NCBI GenBank assembly: GCA_018902755.1
Contig: JAHIQI010000026.1
Coordinates: 1 to 21,579, forward strand
Source of the DNA: Pseudomonadota bacterium
GTDB lineage: Bacteria; Desulfobacterota; Desulfarculia; Desulfarculales; Desulfarculaceae
Length of the DNA: 21,579 nucleotides
Direction of reading: 5' to 3'
Shown here: positions 7,297 through 14,350 of the stretch, piece by piece
How the letters are laid out: each line of letters starts with the position of its first letter
Numbering within the stretch: position 1 is the first letter of the stretch
The notes under the pieces: model-generated
Told to the model about the DNA's origin: nothing
The model's database searches: none
The model's input: the letters and a program-made list of their open reading frames with translations, nothing else
Position numbers and translations under genes: made by a program

Positions 7297-7770
7297 GTGC
7301 ATAAAATTGCTTTGGCCGCGATGTTGCTTTTCGCCTTTGGCGCGATCGTTTTCAACGGGGAGGCCGGCTTGGCCGGGCCCAACGGACCGACCATGAGGGT
7401 GGTCAACAACTCCACCTACGCCAGCATCACCTTTGGCTACACCAGCTACAAGGTGGTCAACGGCTCCAGCACCCGCCAAGGCAGCGGCACCACCACTTCC
7501 ATCGGCGCCACGGGAATCTTCAACTCCTGGCCTCCGCTCAGCGGCGGGGACCAGCTTTACCTGGACAAGGGGCTCAGGATATCCAGCCCGGACAGATACA
7601 TGAACTCCGACGGCAGCAACACCTGCGGCGCCGCCGGTTTTTCCCAGGGCGTCTCCTCCCTGTTCGGGCGGGGCTACCTTAGCGCGGGCGACAGCCTCAC
7701 GGTGACCGTGACCAGGGAGGCGACGGCCATCCCGAGCATCTACAACGCGGTGTGCGCCTACTCCAGGTAG
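7297..7770 (+). CDS. Small secreted beta-rich protein, no recognised family
   Basis: The product is 157 residues from a GTG at 7297, chosen because GGAG (7287-7290) lies six bases upstream; TTG at 7285 overlaps that site and is less likely. It begins with a signal peptide (MHKIALAAMLLFAFGAIVFN, then GEAGLAG). The mature part is rich in Ser, Thr, Gly, Asn and Tyr and looks beta-stranded, for example MRVVNNSTYASITFGYTSYK and GSGTTTSIGATG. Two cysteines, in NTCGAAGF and NAVCAYSR close to the end, could form a disulfide. I do not recognise the family; the composition resembles small exported or surface beta-sandwich proteins. It is monocistronic or loosely linked to the deaminase gene 131 bases downstream. 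Confidence 0.7.
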   Translation: MHKIALAAMLLFAFGAIVFNGEAGLAGPNGPTMRVVNNSTYASITFGYTSYKVVNGSSTRQGSGTTTSIGATGIFNSWPPLSGGDQLYLDKGLRISSPDRYMNSDGSNTCGAAGFSQGVSSLFGRGYLSAGDSLTVTVTREATAIPSIYNAVCAYSR

Positions 7771-7887
7771 GCGCGGCTTTCGGTTGGGGCGGCGGAGCGT
7801 CGCGCCGGAGGGGCCTCGGCGCGGCTCCACCCTTCGCCAGGCTCCGGCTCCTGTGCTACCTTATATGGCCAGCCAATCTCCCCCAGC

Positions 7888-7893
7888 AAGGAG
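7888..7893 (+). promoter_or_regulatory. Ribosome binding site that fixes a TTG start
   Basis: AAGGAG is followed by an 8-base spacer and TTG at 7902. No in-frame ATG lies nearby until residue 14, inside the conserved amidohydrolase start, so this site decides the start of the first deaminase. Confidence 0.7.
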
Positions 7894-7901
7894 CCGGGTA
7901 G

Positions 7902-9221
7902 TTGAAAGAACTGTGCATAAAAAACGGCACCATCCTGACCATGGACGAGGCGGGCACCGTCATTCATGACGGCATGCTCTGGATAGAGGGATCGCGCATC
8001 ACCTACTGCGGCCCGGCGGGGGCCGAGAACAAGCCCCGCTCCCACTGGCGGCGTGAGTTGGACGCGCGCGGCGGGCTCATCATGCCCGGGCTCATCAACG
8101 GCCACACCCACGCCTCCATGACCCTGATGCGCGGCCTGGCCGACGACCTGCCCCTGGACGTGTGGCTGAGCCAACACATTTTCCCGGCCGAGAAGAACCT
8201 CACCCCCGAGGCGGTGTACTGGGGGGCCATGCTGGCCTGCCTGGAGATGATTCGTTCGGGCACCACCAGCTTTTGCGACATGTACCTCTTCGCCGGAAAG
8301 GTGGCCCAGGCGGCCCACGACGCGGGCCTTCGGGCGGTGGTGGGGGAAGTGCTCTACGACTTCGACTCCCCCTCCTACGGCAAGATAGAAAACGGCCTGG
8401 CCCTCACCCGGGAGTTCATCGACAAGTTGGCCCCCCATCCGCGCCTCAGCGCGGCGGTGATGCCCCACGCCCTGTACACCTGCTCCCGCTCCCTGATGGA
8501 GAGCGCCGGAGCCATCAGCGCCGAGACCGGGGCGGCCCTGGACATCCACCTGGCCGAGAACACGGGCGAGACCGTGGAGGTGCAAAAGATCTGGGGCGCG
8601 CGGCCCCTGGCGGTGCTGGAGGAACTGGGCCTGGTCAACGAGCGCCTGTGGATCAACCACGGGGTGGACCTGAACCAGGCGGAGATAGAGTGCTTGGCCG
8701 CCGCCGGGGCGCGGGTGACCCATTGCCCCGAGTCCAACATGAAGCTGGCCAACGGGGTGGCCCCCCTGCCCGAGATGCTGGCCGCCGGGGTCAAGGTTGG
8801 CCTGGGCACCGACGGCTGCGCCAGCAACAACGACCAGGACCTTTTCGGCGAGATGGCCTCTTGCGCCAAGCTGGCCAAGGCCTCGCGCCTGGACCCCACC
8901 GTGGCCCCGGCCGAGGCGGTGGTGAGCCTGTGCACCCGAAGGGGCGCGGCCGCCTTTGGACGGCCCGACGACCTGGGGGTGCTGAAGCCGGGCGCCCTGG
9001 CCGACGTGATCGTGGTGGACACCAACCAGCCCCACCTGACCCCCATGTACAACCCCCTGAGCCATCTGGTCTACGCGGCGCGGGGCGGCGACGTGCTGCA
9101 CACCGTGTGTCACGGCCAGGTGCTCATGGCCGAGGGCAAGGTGGAAGCGATGGACCAGGAAGAGGTCATGGCCAAGGCCAAGGAGCAGGCCAGGGCCCTC
9201 ACCGGGCGGGAGGTGCTGTGA
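7902..9221 (+). CDS. Amidohydrolase of the MTA/SAH deaminase family, first of a tandem pair
   Basis: A 439-residue cytoplasmic metal-dependent hydrolase of the ATZ/TRZ type. Relatives deaminate 5'-methylthioadenosine, S-adenosylhomocysteine or adenosine to the inosine forms. Expected metal and catalytic residues are all present: H68 and H70 (NGHTH), H216 and E219 (DIHLAEN), H253 (NHG) and D304 (LGTDGCASNN). E97 (FPAE) and H189 (MPHALYTC), which correspond to ribose contacts in the Thermotoga enzyme Tm0936, are also kept. At the two positions where Tm0936 has Arg136 and Arg148, this protein has E149 and K161, so SAH use is doubtful. Translation starts at TTG (ribosome site at 7888). Its stop overlaps the ATG of the next, paralogous gene by one base, implying coupling. 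Confidence 0.88.
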   Translation: MKELCIKNGTILTMDEAGTVIHDGMLWIEGSRITYCGPAGAENKPRSHWRRELDARGGLIMPGLINGHTHASMTLMRGLADDLPLDVWLSQHIFPAEKNLTPEAVYWGAMLACLEMIRSGTTSFCDMYLFAGKVAQAAHDAGLRAVVGEVLYDFDSPSYGKIENGLALTREFIDKLAPHPRLSAAVMPHALYTCSRSLMESAGAISAETGAALDIHLAENTGETVEVQKIWGARPLAVLEELGLVNERLWINHGVDLNQAEIECLAAAGARVTHCPESNMKLANGVAPLPEMLAAGVKVGLGTDGCASNNDQDLFGEMASCAKLAKASRLDPTVAPAEAVVSLCTRRGAAAFGRPDDLGVLKPGALADVIVVDTNQPHLTPMYNPLSHLVYAARGGDVLHTVCHGQVLMAEGKVEAMDQEEVMAKAKEQARALTGREVL

Positions 9222-10528
9222 TGGCGCAGGTGCTGATCACCGGCGGGCCCCTGTGGGCCGGGCCGGGCAAGTTCTGGCCCCAGGGGGCGGTGGCCGCCGT
9301 GGACGGGATCATCACCTACGCCGGTCCCGCCGACGGCGCGCCCGAGCCGCCCCAGGCCGAGGTGATCCACGCCGAGGGTGGGCTGATCATGCCCGGCCTG
9401 GTCAACGCTCATTGCCACGGGGCCATGGTGCTGTTCCGGGGCTTGGCCGATGACCTGCCCCTGCACGTCTGGCTCGATGAGTACATGTTCCCGGCCGAGG
9501 CCCGCTGGGTGGACGATGAGATGGTGGAGCTGTGCTGCCGCCTGGCCGCGGCGGAGATGCTGCTTTCGGGCACCACCACGGTGGGCGACTCCTACTTCTG
9601 CCTGGACGGCGCGGCCAGGGCCTACGCCTCGGCGGGCATCCGGGCGGCGCTGTATCAGGGGGTCATCGACTTCCCCGCCCCCGGCGTGCCCGACCCGGCC
9701 GACAACCTGGCCACGGCCCGGCGCTTCGTGGAGCGCTGGAAGAACGAGAGCCCCCTGCTGAGCGCGGGCGTCTTCGCCCACAGCACCTACACCTGCTCCG
9801 AGGCCACCCTGCGCGGCGTGGCCGGGCTGACCGCCGAGCTGGGCTGTCTTTGGCACACCCACCTGGCCGAGTCCGCCGGAGAGCTGGAGGACAGCATCAA
9901 AACCAACGGGTGCTCGCCAACGGCCTATCTGGAAAAGCTGGGTCTCCTGGAGAGCCTGGACACCGCCGTGCACTGCGTGTGGCTCCAGCCCGGCGAAGAA
10001 GAGCTGCTGGCCCGGCGCGAGGTGGCCGTGGCGGCCTGCCCCGGCTCCAACAGCAAGCTGGGCTCGGGCTGGGCCGACGCGCCCTCCCTTCTGGCCGCCG
10101 GGGTGAAGGTGGGCCTGGGCACCGACGGCGCGGCCTCCAACAACAACCTGGACCTGTTGGAGGAGGTGGGTCTGGCCGCGCGGTTGGCCAAGGTGAAGAC
10201 CAAGGACCCGGCCGCCCTGCCCGCCGAGGCGGCCCTGGACCTGGCCCTGAGCGGCGGGGCCGCCTGCCTGGGCCTAGAGGGTGTGGTGGGTCGTCTGGAG
10301 ACTGGCTACGCCTGCGACGCGGTGGTCATGGATCTCACCGCGCCCCGCCTCACCCCCTGCTTTGATGCCGCCTCCCATCTGGTCTACGCGGCCACCGGGG
10401 GCAACGTGCGCCACGTGGTGGTGAACGGCCGCCAGGTGGTGAACCACGGCGCGTTGCTGACCATGGATGTGGATGCGGTTATGGCCAAGGTGCGGGAGTT
10501 GGCCGCCAAGGTGGGCGGCCCCGCCTGA
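9221..10528 (+). CDS. Amidohydrolase of the MTA/SAH deaminase family, second of a tandem pair
   Basis: A 435-residue paralogue of the preceding gene, read from the ATG of a TGATG overlap with GGGAGG just upstream. The two share blocks such as GLIMPGL, RGLADDLPL, FPAE, GLGTDG and a common C-terminal end (LVYAA, GG, VMAK). Ligands are present: H64 and H66 (NAHCH), H214 and E217 (HTHLAES), H251 (VHCVW) and D302 (GTDGAASNN), with E93 and H187 as possible ribose contacts. The Tm0936 Arg136 position is Q146, and the Arg148 region is replaced by VPDPADN. The loop usually reading ESNLKLASG is GSNSKLGSG. It is likely a nucleoside-type deaminase whose specificity differs from its neighbour. It ends one base before the convergent MscS stop. 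Confidence 0.88.
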   Translation: MAQVLITGGPLWAGPGKFWPQGAVAAVDGIITYAGPADGAPEPPQAEVIHAEGGLIMPGLVNAHCHGAMVLFRGLADDLPLHVWLDEYMFPAEARWVDDEMVELCCRLAAAEMLLSGTTTVGDSYFCLDGAARAYASAGIRAALYQGVIDFPAPGVPDPADNLATARRFVERWKNESPLLSAGVFAHSTYTCSEATLRGVAGLTAELGCLWHTHLAESAGELEDSIKTNGCSPTAYLEKLGLLESLDTAVHCVWLQPGEEELLARREVAVAACPGSNSKLGSGWADAPSLLAAGVKVGLGTDGAASNNNLDLLEEVGLAARLAKVKTKDPAALPAEAALDLALSGGAACLGLEGVVGRLETGYACDAVVMDLTAPRLTPCFDAASHLVYAATGGNVRHVVVNGRQVVNHGALLTMDVDAVMAKVRELAAKVGGPA

Positions 10529-10529
10529 T

Positions 10530-11879
10530 CTAGGCCCTTTCGGGCTTCGCCGACATCTCCTTGATGCGCACGTCCTGCTGGGGGAAGGGTATCTCCACCC
10601 CCTTTTCAGCGAAGAGTTTGAGCACCTTCTTGAGTACGTCGGTGGTCACGTTGGACACGCCGTGCTCCGGGTCGGCTATCCAAAAACGCATGGACAGGTT
10701 GATGGCCGAGTCGCCCAGGCCCACCAGGCGGCAGACCGGAGGCGGGCTTTCCAAAATGCGCGGCACGCCCTGGGCCGCCTGCACGGCCAGGGACATGGCC
10801 AACTCCACGTCGCTGCCGTAGGCGATGCCGATGGGCACCTTGAGGCGCACCTCCCGGGAGGAGTAGGAGCAGTTGATCACCTGGCGGGAGAGTAGGTCCT
10901 CGTTGGGGATCAGGTATTCCTGGCCGTCGCGGGTGACCACCGCCGCGTAGCGGGCCCTGAGCGCGGTCACCTTTCCGAAGACGTCGCCGATCCAGATGAC
11001 GTCGCCGGGGCGGATGGACTTGTCCACCATGATGATGATCCCGCTGATCAGGTTGCTGAACACGGTGCGCAGCCCGATGCCCAGGCCGAAGCCCAGGGCC
11101 CCGGAGAACACGGTGAGCATGTCCATGTCCACCCCGATGATCTCCAGGGACAGGATGCCCACCACCACCAGGATGGCGGTTTTGCTCAGCAAGCCGATGA
11201 GGGTGCGGGTGGAGGGCTCCAACTCGCCGCTGGCCGCAAGGCGGTCTTCCAGATAGGAGCCGGCCCGGATGCCCAGGCGTAGCAGGATGGTGAAAAACAG
11301 CAGCGACTCCAGCAGGTCCAGCAGGGACAGCTTCAGGCTGCCCACGGTCAGCTTCATCGCGTCCAATACCTGCACCACCTGGCTCAGCAGGCCGAAGATG
11401 CTCAGCGCGGCGATGATCCAGATGAATACGGCGAACAGGCGGGCCCAGAAGGGCTTGAACAGGGCGGCGGTCACCAGGCGGATGAGCACCCAGGCCCCCG
11501 CCGCGTTGGCGCACAGGGTCAACAGGTCGTTGTCCATGCCCGCATGGGTGGAGAATAAGTACAGGGGCCACAGGAAGGCCAGAGAGATGACCGGGCCGAG
11601 CAGGCGCAGGAAGTCCCGCCGCCACTGGGCCCGGCGGTCGTCCCGCGCAATGACCCCGGCCCAGCGCCGGGACAGGACGCCGCGCAGGCGGCGGGCCAGC
11701 AGCCAGGACAGGGTGAAGATGGCGGCCAGCACTCCCAGTTCGTAGAGGGTGTCCACCTCCAACAGGTCCTGGGTGACCCAAGCGCGCGCGGTGTGCCAAA
11801 GCTGCTTGGCCTTGTCGAAAAGGTGCAGCTTGGCCAGGATCAGGTCCCAGTCGTCGTGGGTGTTTTTTAGGCTGGTCAT
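10530..11879 (-). CDS. MscS-family mechanosensitive channel
   Basis: A 449-residue inner-membrane channel that opens under membrane tension and releases solutes during osmotic downshock. Six hydrophobic segments (about 45-62, 93-110, 121-140, 147-168, 186-203, 227-249) precede the pore helix at 254-284, which shows the small-residue pattern GALGFGLGIGLRTVFSNLISG. The MscS beta domain follows (VDKSIRPGDVIWIGDVFGKV), then LIPNEDL and a C-terminal alpha/beta region ending in FPQQDVRI. More helices than E. coli MscS put it nearer the YbdG/MscM-like large forms. ATG at 11879 has AAGGGGGG upstream. It is last in the minus-strand cluster, 79 bases after the LOG-family gene, and may be read through from it. 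Confidence 0.9.
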   Translation of the reverse strand: MTSLKNTHDDWDLILAKLHLFDKAKQLWHTARAWVTQDLLEVDTLYELGVLAAIFTLSWLLARRLRGVLSRRWAGVIARDDRRAQWRRDFLRLLGPVISLAFLWPLYLFSTHAGMDNDLLTLCANAAGAWVLIRLVTAALFKPFWARLFAVFIWIIAALSIFGLLSQVVQVLDAMKLTVGSLKLSLLDLLESLLFFTILLRLGIRAGSYLEDRLAASGELEPSTRTLIGLLSKTAILVVVGILSLEIIGVDMDMLTVFSGALGFGLGIGLRTVFSNLISGIIIMVDKSIRPGDVIWIGDVFGKVTALRARYAAVVTRDGQEYLIPNEDLLSRQVINCSYSSREVRLKVPIGIAYGSDVELAMSLAVQAAQGVPRILESPPPVCRLVGLGDSAINLSMRFWIADPEHGVSNVTTDVLKKVLKLFAEKGVEIPFPQQDVRIKEMSAKPERA

Positions 11880-11958
11880 GGTGGCGGACCCCCCTTGCTG
11901 GTAATCCGCAGTAAGAATGGCATGAAAACAGACGGCCAGTCAACGCGGCCCGGCTTCT

Positions 11959-12420
11959 TCAGCGCTCCAGCATGTCCAGAAGCATCCGCACCGCCTGCTC
12001 GGGGCTCTCGGCCTGGGGCACCCCTTCCACCCGCCAGGAGCCCAGGCTCACCACCGGGCGACCCGCTTTAATGGCGTGGCCGATCTCGCTGAGGGTGCCG
12101 CCTTCGCCCCCCACGGCGATGGCCCCTTGTCCGGCCAGGACCACCAGGGCGTTGCGCGCCTGGCCCAGCCCGGTGGGCAGCACCACCCGGCACCACTGGT
12201 TGGCCGCGTCGTGCTCGTTGCCGGGCAGCAGGCCCACGGTGAGGCCCCCGGCGGTGGCGCAGCCCCGGCAGGCCTCGGTCATCACCCCGGCCAGCCCGCC
12301 GCACACCACCCCCCAGCCCGCCTGGGCCAAAAGTTGTCCCACCTGAAAGGCATCCTGCTTCTGCCTCTCATCGGCGGCCCCCGCCCCGATCACGCTGATG
12401 AGCTTTGCCGCCTCTACCAT
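11959..12420 (-). CDS. LOG-like Rossmann protein (TIGR00725 family)
   Basis: A 153-residue cytoplasmic protein of the LOG/lysine-decarboxylase-like fold. It has an N-terminal ISVIGAGAADE strand-loop, a CGGLAGVMTEACRGC segment (40-54) and the loop GGEGGTLSEIGHAIKAGRPV (104-123), the TIGR00725 version of the LOG PGGxGTxxE motif with E112 in the glutamate position. True LOG enzymes release a base from nucleoside 5'-monophosphates; TIGR00725 members have no settled activity and are often mislabelled lysine decarboxylase. ATG at 12420 overlaps the stop of the methyltransferase gene by seven bases (ATGGTAG), implying translational coupling. The long upstream open frame is only a shadow of that gene. 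Confidence 0.85.
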   Translation of the reverse strand: MVEAAKLISVIGAGAADERQKQDAFQVGQLLAQAGWGVVCGGLAGVMTEACRGCATAGGLTVGLLPGNEHDAANQWCRVVLPTGLGQARNALVVLAGQGAIAVGGEGGTLSEIGHAIKAGRPVVSLGSWRVEGVPQAESPEQAVRMLLDMLER

Positions 12421-13061
12421 CCGTATTCCCCGATGAGGTCCACGAAGCGGCAGCCGCCCAGGTCCTCCTCTATGACCTTGTCCCCCCGGCGGGTGAGGCG
12501 CAGCAACGTCTGGATCCCCCGCTGGCCCACCGGCACCACCAGGCGGCCTCCCTCGGCCAGCTGCTCCACCAGGGGCCGGGGCATCACCGGAGCCCCGGCG
12601 GTGACCATGATGGCGTCGTAGGGGGCTTCCGCGGGCCAGCCCTTGGTGCCGTCGCCCACGATGAGGTTCACGTTGAATATCTTGAGCTCCTCCAGCACCA
12701 GCTGGGCCTTGCGGCTCAGCTCGGGCAGGCGCTCGATGGAAAAAACCCAGTCGGCCAGCTTGGCCAGGATGGAGGTCTGATAGCCGCTGCCCGTGCCGAT
12801 CTCCAGCACCTTTTCGGTGCCGGTGAGGCCCATGGCGTCGGTCATTAGGGCCACCATGAAGGGCTGGCTGATGGTCTGGCCGCCACCGATGGGCAGGGGA
12901 TGGTCCTCGTAGGCCCGCCGCCACAGAGCCTGGTCCATGAACAGGTGGCGGGGGATTTCCTGCATCGCCGCCAGCAGGCGCTGGTCGCGCACGCCACGCG
13001 CGGCGATCTGGTCTTGAACCATGCGGCGGCGTCGCACCGCGAAGTCGTTAACTCCTGCCAA
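12414..13061 (-). CDS. pcm: Protein-L-isoaspartate O-methyltransferase
   Basis: A 215-residue SAM-dependent methyltransferase that methylates isoaspartyl residues in aged proteins so they can be repaired, yielding S-adenosylhomocysteine. The family blocks are present: RRRMVQDQIAARGVRD (10-25), a PRHLFM start, GGGQTISQPFMVALM (59-73), the SAM motif VLEIGTGSGYQTSILAKLA (85-103), acidic IERLPEL, GDGTKGW and APYDAIMVTAGAP. No ATG fits the family length. TTG at 13061 has a consensus GGAGGT seven bases upstream and gives the usual length, so it is chosen. It lies 56 bases after the phosphoesterase and overlaps the LOG-like gene. Family identity is firm. Confidence 0.92.
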   Translation of the reverse strand: MAGVNDFAVRRRRMVQDQIAARGVRDQRLLAAMQEIPRHLFMDQALWRRAYEDHPLPIGGGQTISQPFMVALMTDAMGLTGTEKVLEIGTGSGYQTSILAKLADWVFSIERLPELSRKAQLVLEELKIFNVNLIVGDGTKGWPAEAPYDAIMVTAGAPVMPRPLVEQLAEGGRLVVPVGQRGIQTLLRLTRRGDKVIEEDLGGCRFVDLIGEYGW

Positions 13062-13068
13062 TGATTTG

Positions 13069-13074
13069 ACCTCC
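13069..13074 (-). promoter_or_regulatory. Consensus ribosome binding site for the TTG start of pcm
   Basis: On the minus strand GGAGGT is followed by a 7-base spacer and TTG at 13061. The next in-frame ATG encodes residue 14, inside the conserved RRRMVQDQ block, so this site decides the start. Confidence 0.75.
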
Positions 13075-13117
13075 GATGCCTTTAACTTAGCAAAAACCGC
13101 CCGTTGTCGGCCATTAT

Positions 13118-14350
13118 CTAGTGATGGGACGGCGGGGGCAGCTTGATGACCACTTGGCTGAGGTCCAGGCTCCACCCCGAGCCGCCGTGGGTCAACTCGC
13201 CTCGCAGATAGGCCGGGGGAAAGCTCACCGGTCCGTAGTCCATATCCCCCTGCCACCAGCGGCCGCACAGGGCGGGCGCCCCCCAGAGGCGCAGCACGGC
13301 GTCGCGCCCGATGAGCACCGAGCGGTTATAGGCGTGCAGGTGCCCGCTGAGCAGGGCCACCAGGGGCCGGGCGGCCAGGAGGGTCATGGCCGTGGCCCCG
13401 TTCTGGTCCAGGTTGCGCAGGCCCAGCCCTGCGGGTCCGGGGGCCTTGACCAGGGCGCCCTTGCGAAGGGGATTCACCCCCACAAGGGGCGAGGCCAGGG
13501 GATAATGGCTGCCCACCAGGAGGGGGGTGTCCGAGGGCAGCAGGGCCAGCACCGATTTGAGCCAGGCCAGGGCCTGCTCCGGCAGGATGCCGCAGGGGCG
13601 GGGCTTGCCGTCTGGCCGGGTGGAGATGCCGGTGTTGTCCAAGAGCAGCACCGCCACCGGCCCCACGAAGCTGAGGCTGCGCACCGGGCCGAAAAATTCG
13701 CGCCACAGGGAGTAGTCCACCCCGCCGTCAACGTAGCGCACGTCGTGGTTGCCGGGGCAGGCCCGCCAGGGAGCGGGCAGCATGTCCGCCGCCCGCCGGG
13801 CCAGAGTTATCTGGGCGCGGGCGTAGGGCTCCTGGCCCCGGTCGGCGTTCATGGCCATATCCCCCAGCGCCAGGACAATGGCCGGGTTCAGGGATTTGAC
13901 CTGAGCCGCCGCCTCTTGCCAGGCCCGCATGGGCACCGTGGGGTCCAGCTTGCCCGACCAGGCGGGCGCGGCCTGGGCGTCGTAAAGATGAGGATCGCTG
14001 AGCACCGCCAGGGGCAGGCGCTTCGGGCTGGCGGCCCGAGCGGCGCGCAGGCGGAACTCGCCCTTACGGGCAGCCTCCTCGGTGGGCCACCACCAGCGGG
14101 GGCCGTCGCCGTGGCCCGGCGGGGCGGTTAGGGCCACCACCCGGCCCGCATCGCTGGTCAGGCTGAAGGCCCCGTCCGGCCCACTCCTCACCACGCCCAC
14201 CCCGTCGCTGACATAGGCCCCAGCCAGGGGGCGGCCCTGGGCGTCCAGAACCCGGCCCTGCACGGTGAGGGCCCAGGCGGGCGCGGCGGTCACGGCGAGC
14301 AGCAGCAGGGCCAGGAGCAGACGGGCGGCCCAAACGGGCCTCAGGCGCAT
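13118..14350 (-). CDS. Secreted calcineurin-like metallophosphoesterase
   Basis: A 410-residue exported phosphoesterase. A signal peptide (MRLRP, leucine-rich core, APAWA at 23-27) is followed by a small carboxypeptidase-regulatory-like or MetallophosN-type beta domain at 28-103 (LTVQGRVLDAQGRPLAGAYV). The catalytic domain carries all five dimetal motifs: SDPHLYD (D119, H121), LALGDMA (D164), CPGNHDVRY (N201, H202), GSHYP (H282) and SGHLHAYNRS (H337, H339). It should hydrolyse phosphate esters in the periplasm or at the cell surface; the substrate is unknown. Its ATG lies inside the end of the adenine-deaminase-like gene (10-base overlap), so the two are translated together. It ends 56 bases before the pcm start. 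Confidence 0.88.
   Translation of the reverse strand: MRLRPVWAARLLLALLLLAVTAAPAWALTVQGRVLDAQGRPLAGAYVSDGVGVVRSGPDGAFSLTSDAGRVVALTAPPGHGDGPRWWWPTEEAARKGEFRLRAARAASPKRLPLAVLSDPHLYDAQAAPAWSGKLDPTVPMRAWQEAAAQVKSLNPAIVLALGDMAMNADRGQEPYARAQITLARRAADMLPAPWRACPGNHDVRYVDGGVDYSLWREFFGPVRSLSFVGPVAVLLLDNTGISTRPDGKPRPCGILPEQALAWLKSVLALLPSDTPLLVGSHYPLASPLVGVNPLRKGALVKAPGPAGLGLRNLDQNGATAMTLLAARPLVALLSGHLHAYNRSVLIGRDAVLRLWGAPALCGRWWQGDMDYGPVSFPPAYLRGELTHGGSGWSLDLSQVVIKLPPPSHH

Noticed and set aside
7076..7396. 106-codon plus-strand ORF starting with a hydrophobic segment
   Set aside because: No ribosome site. It overlaps the better supported secreted protein in another frame and includes its promoter region.
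8162..9220. Long plus-strand open frame ahead of the second deaminase
   Set aside because: It overlaps the real first deaminase in another frame and has Gly/Arg/Pro-rich shadow composition. The real gene begins at the ATG at 9221.
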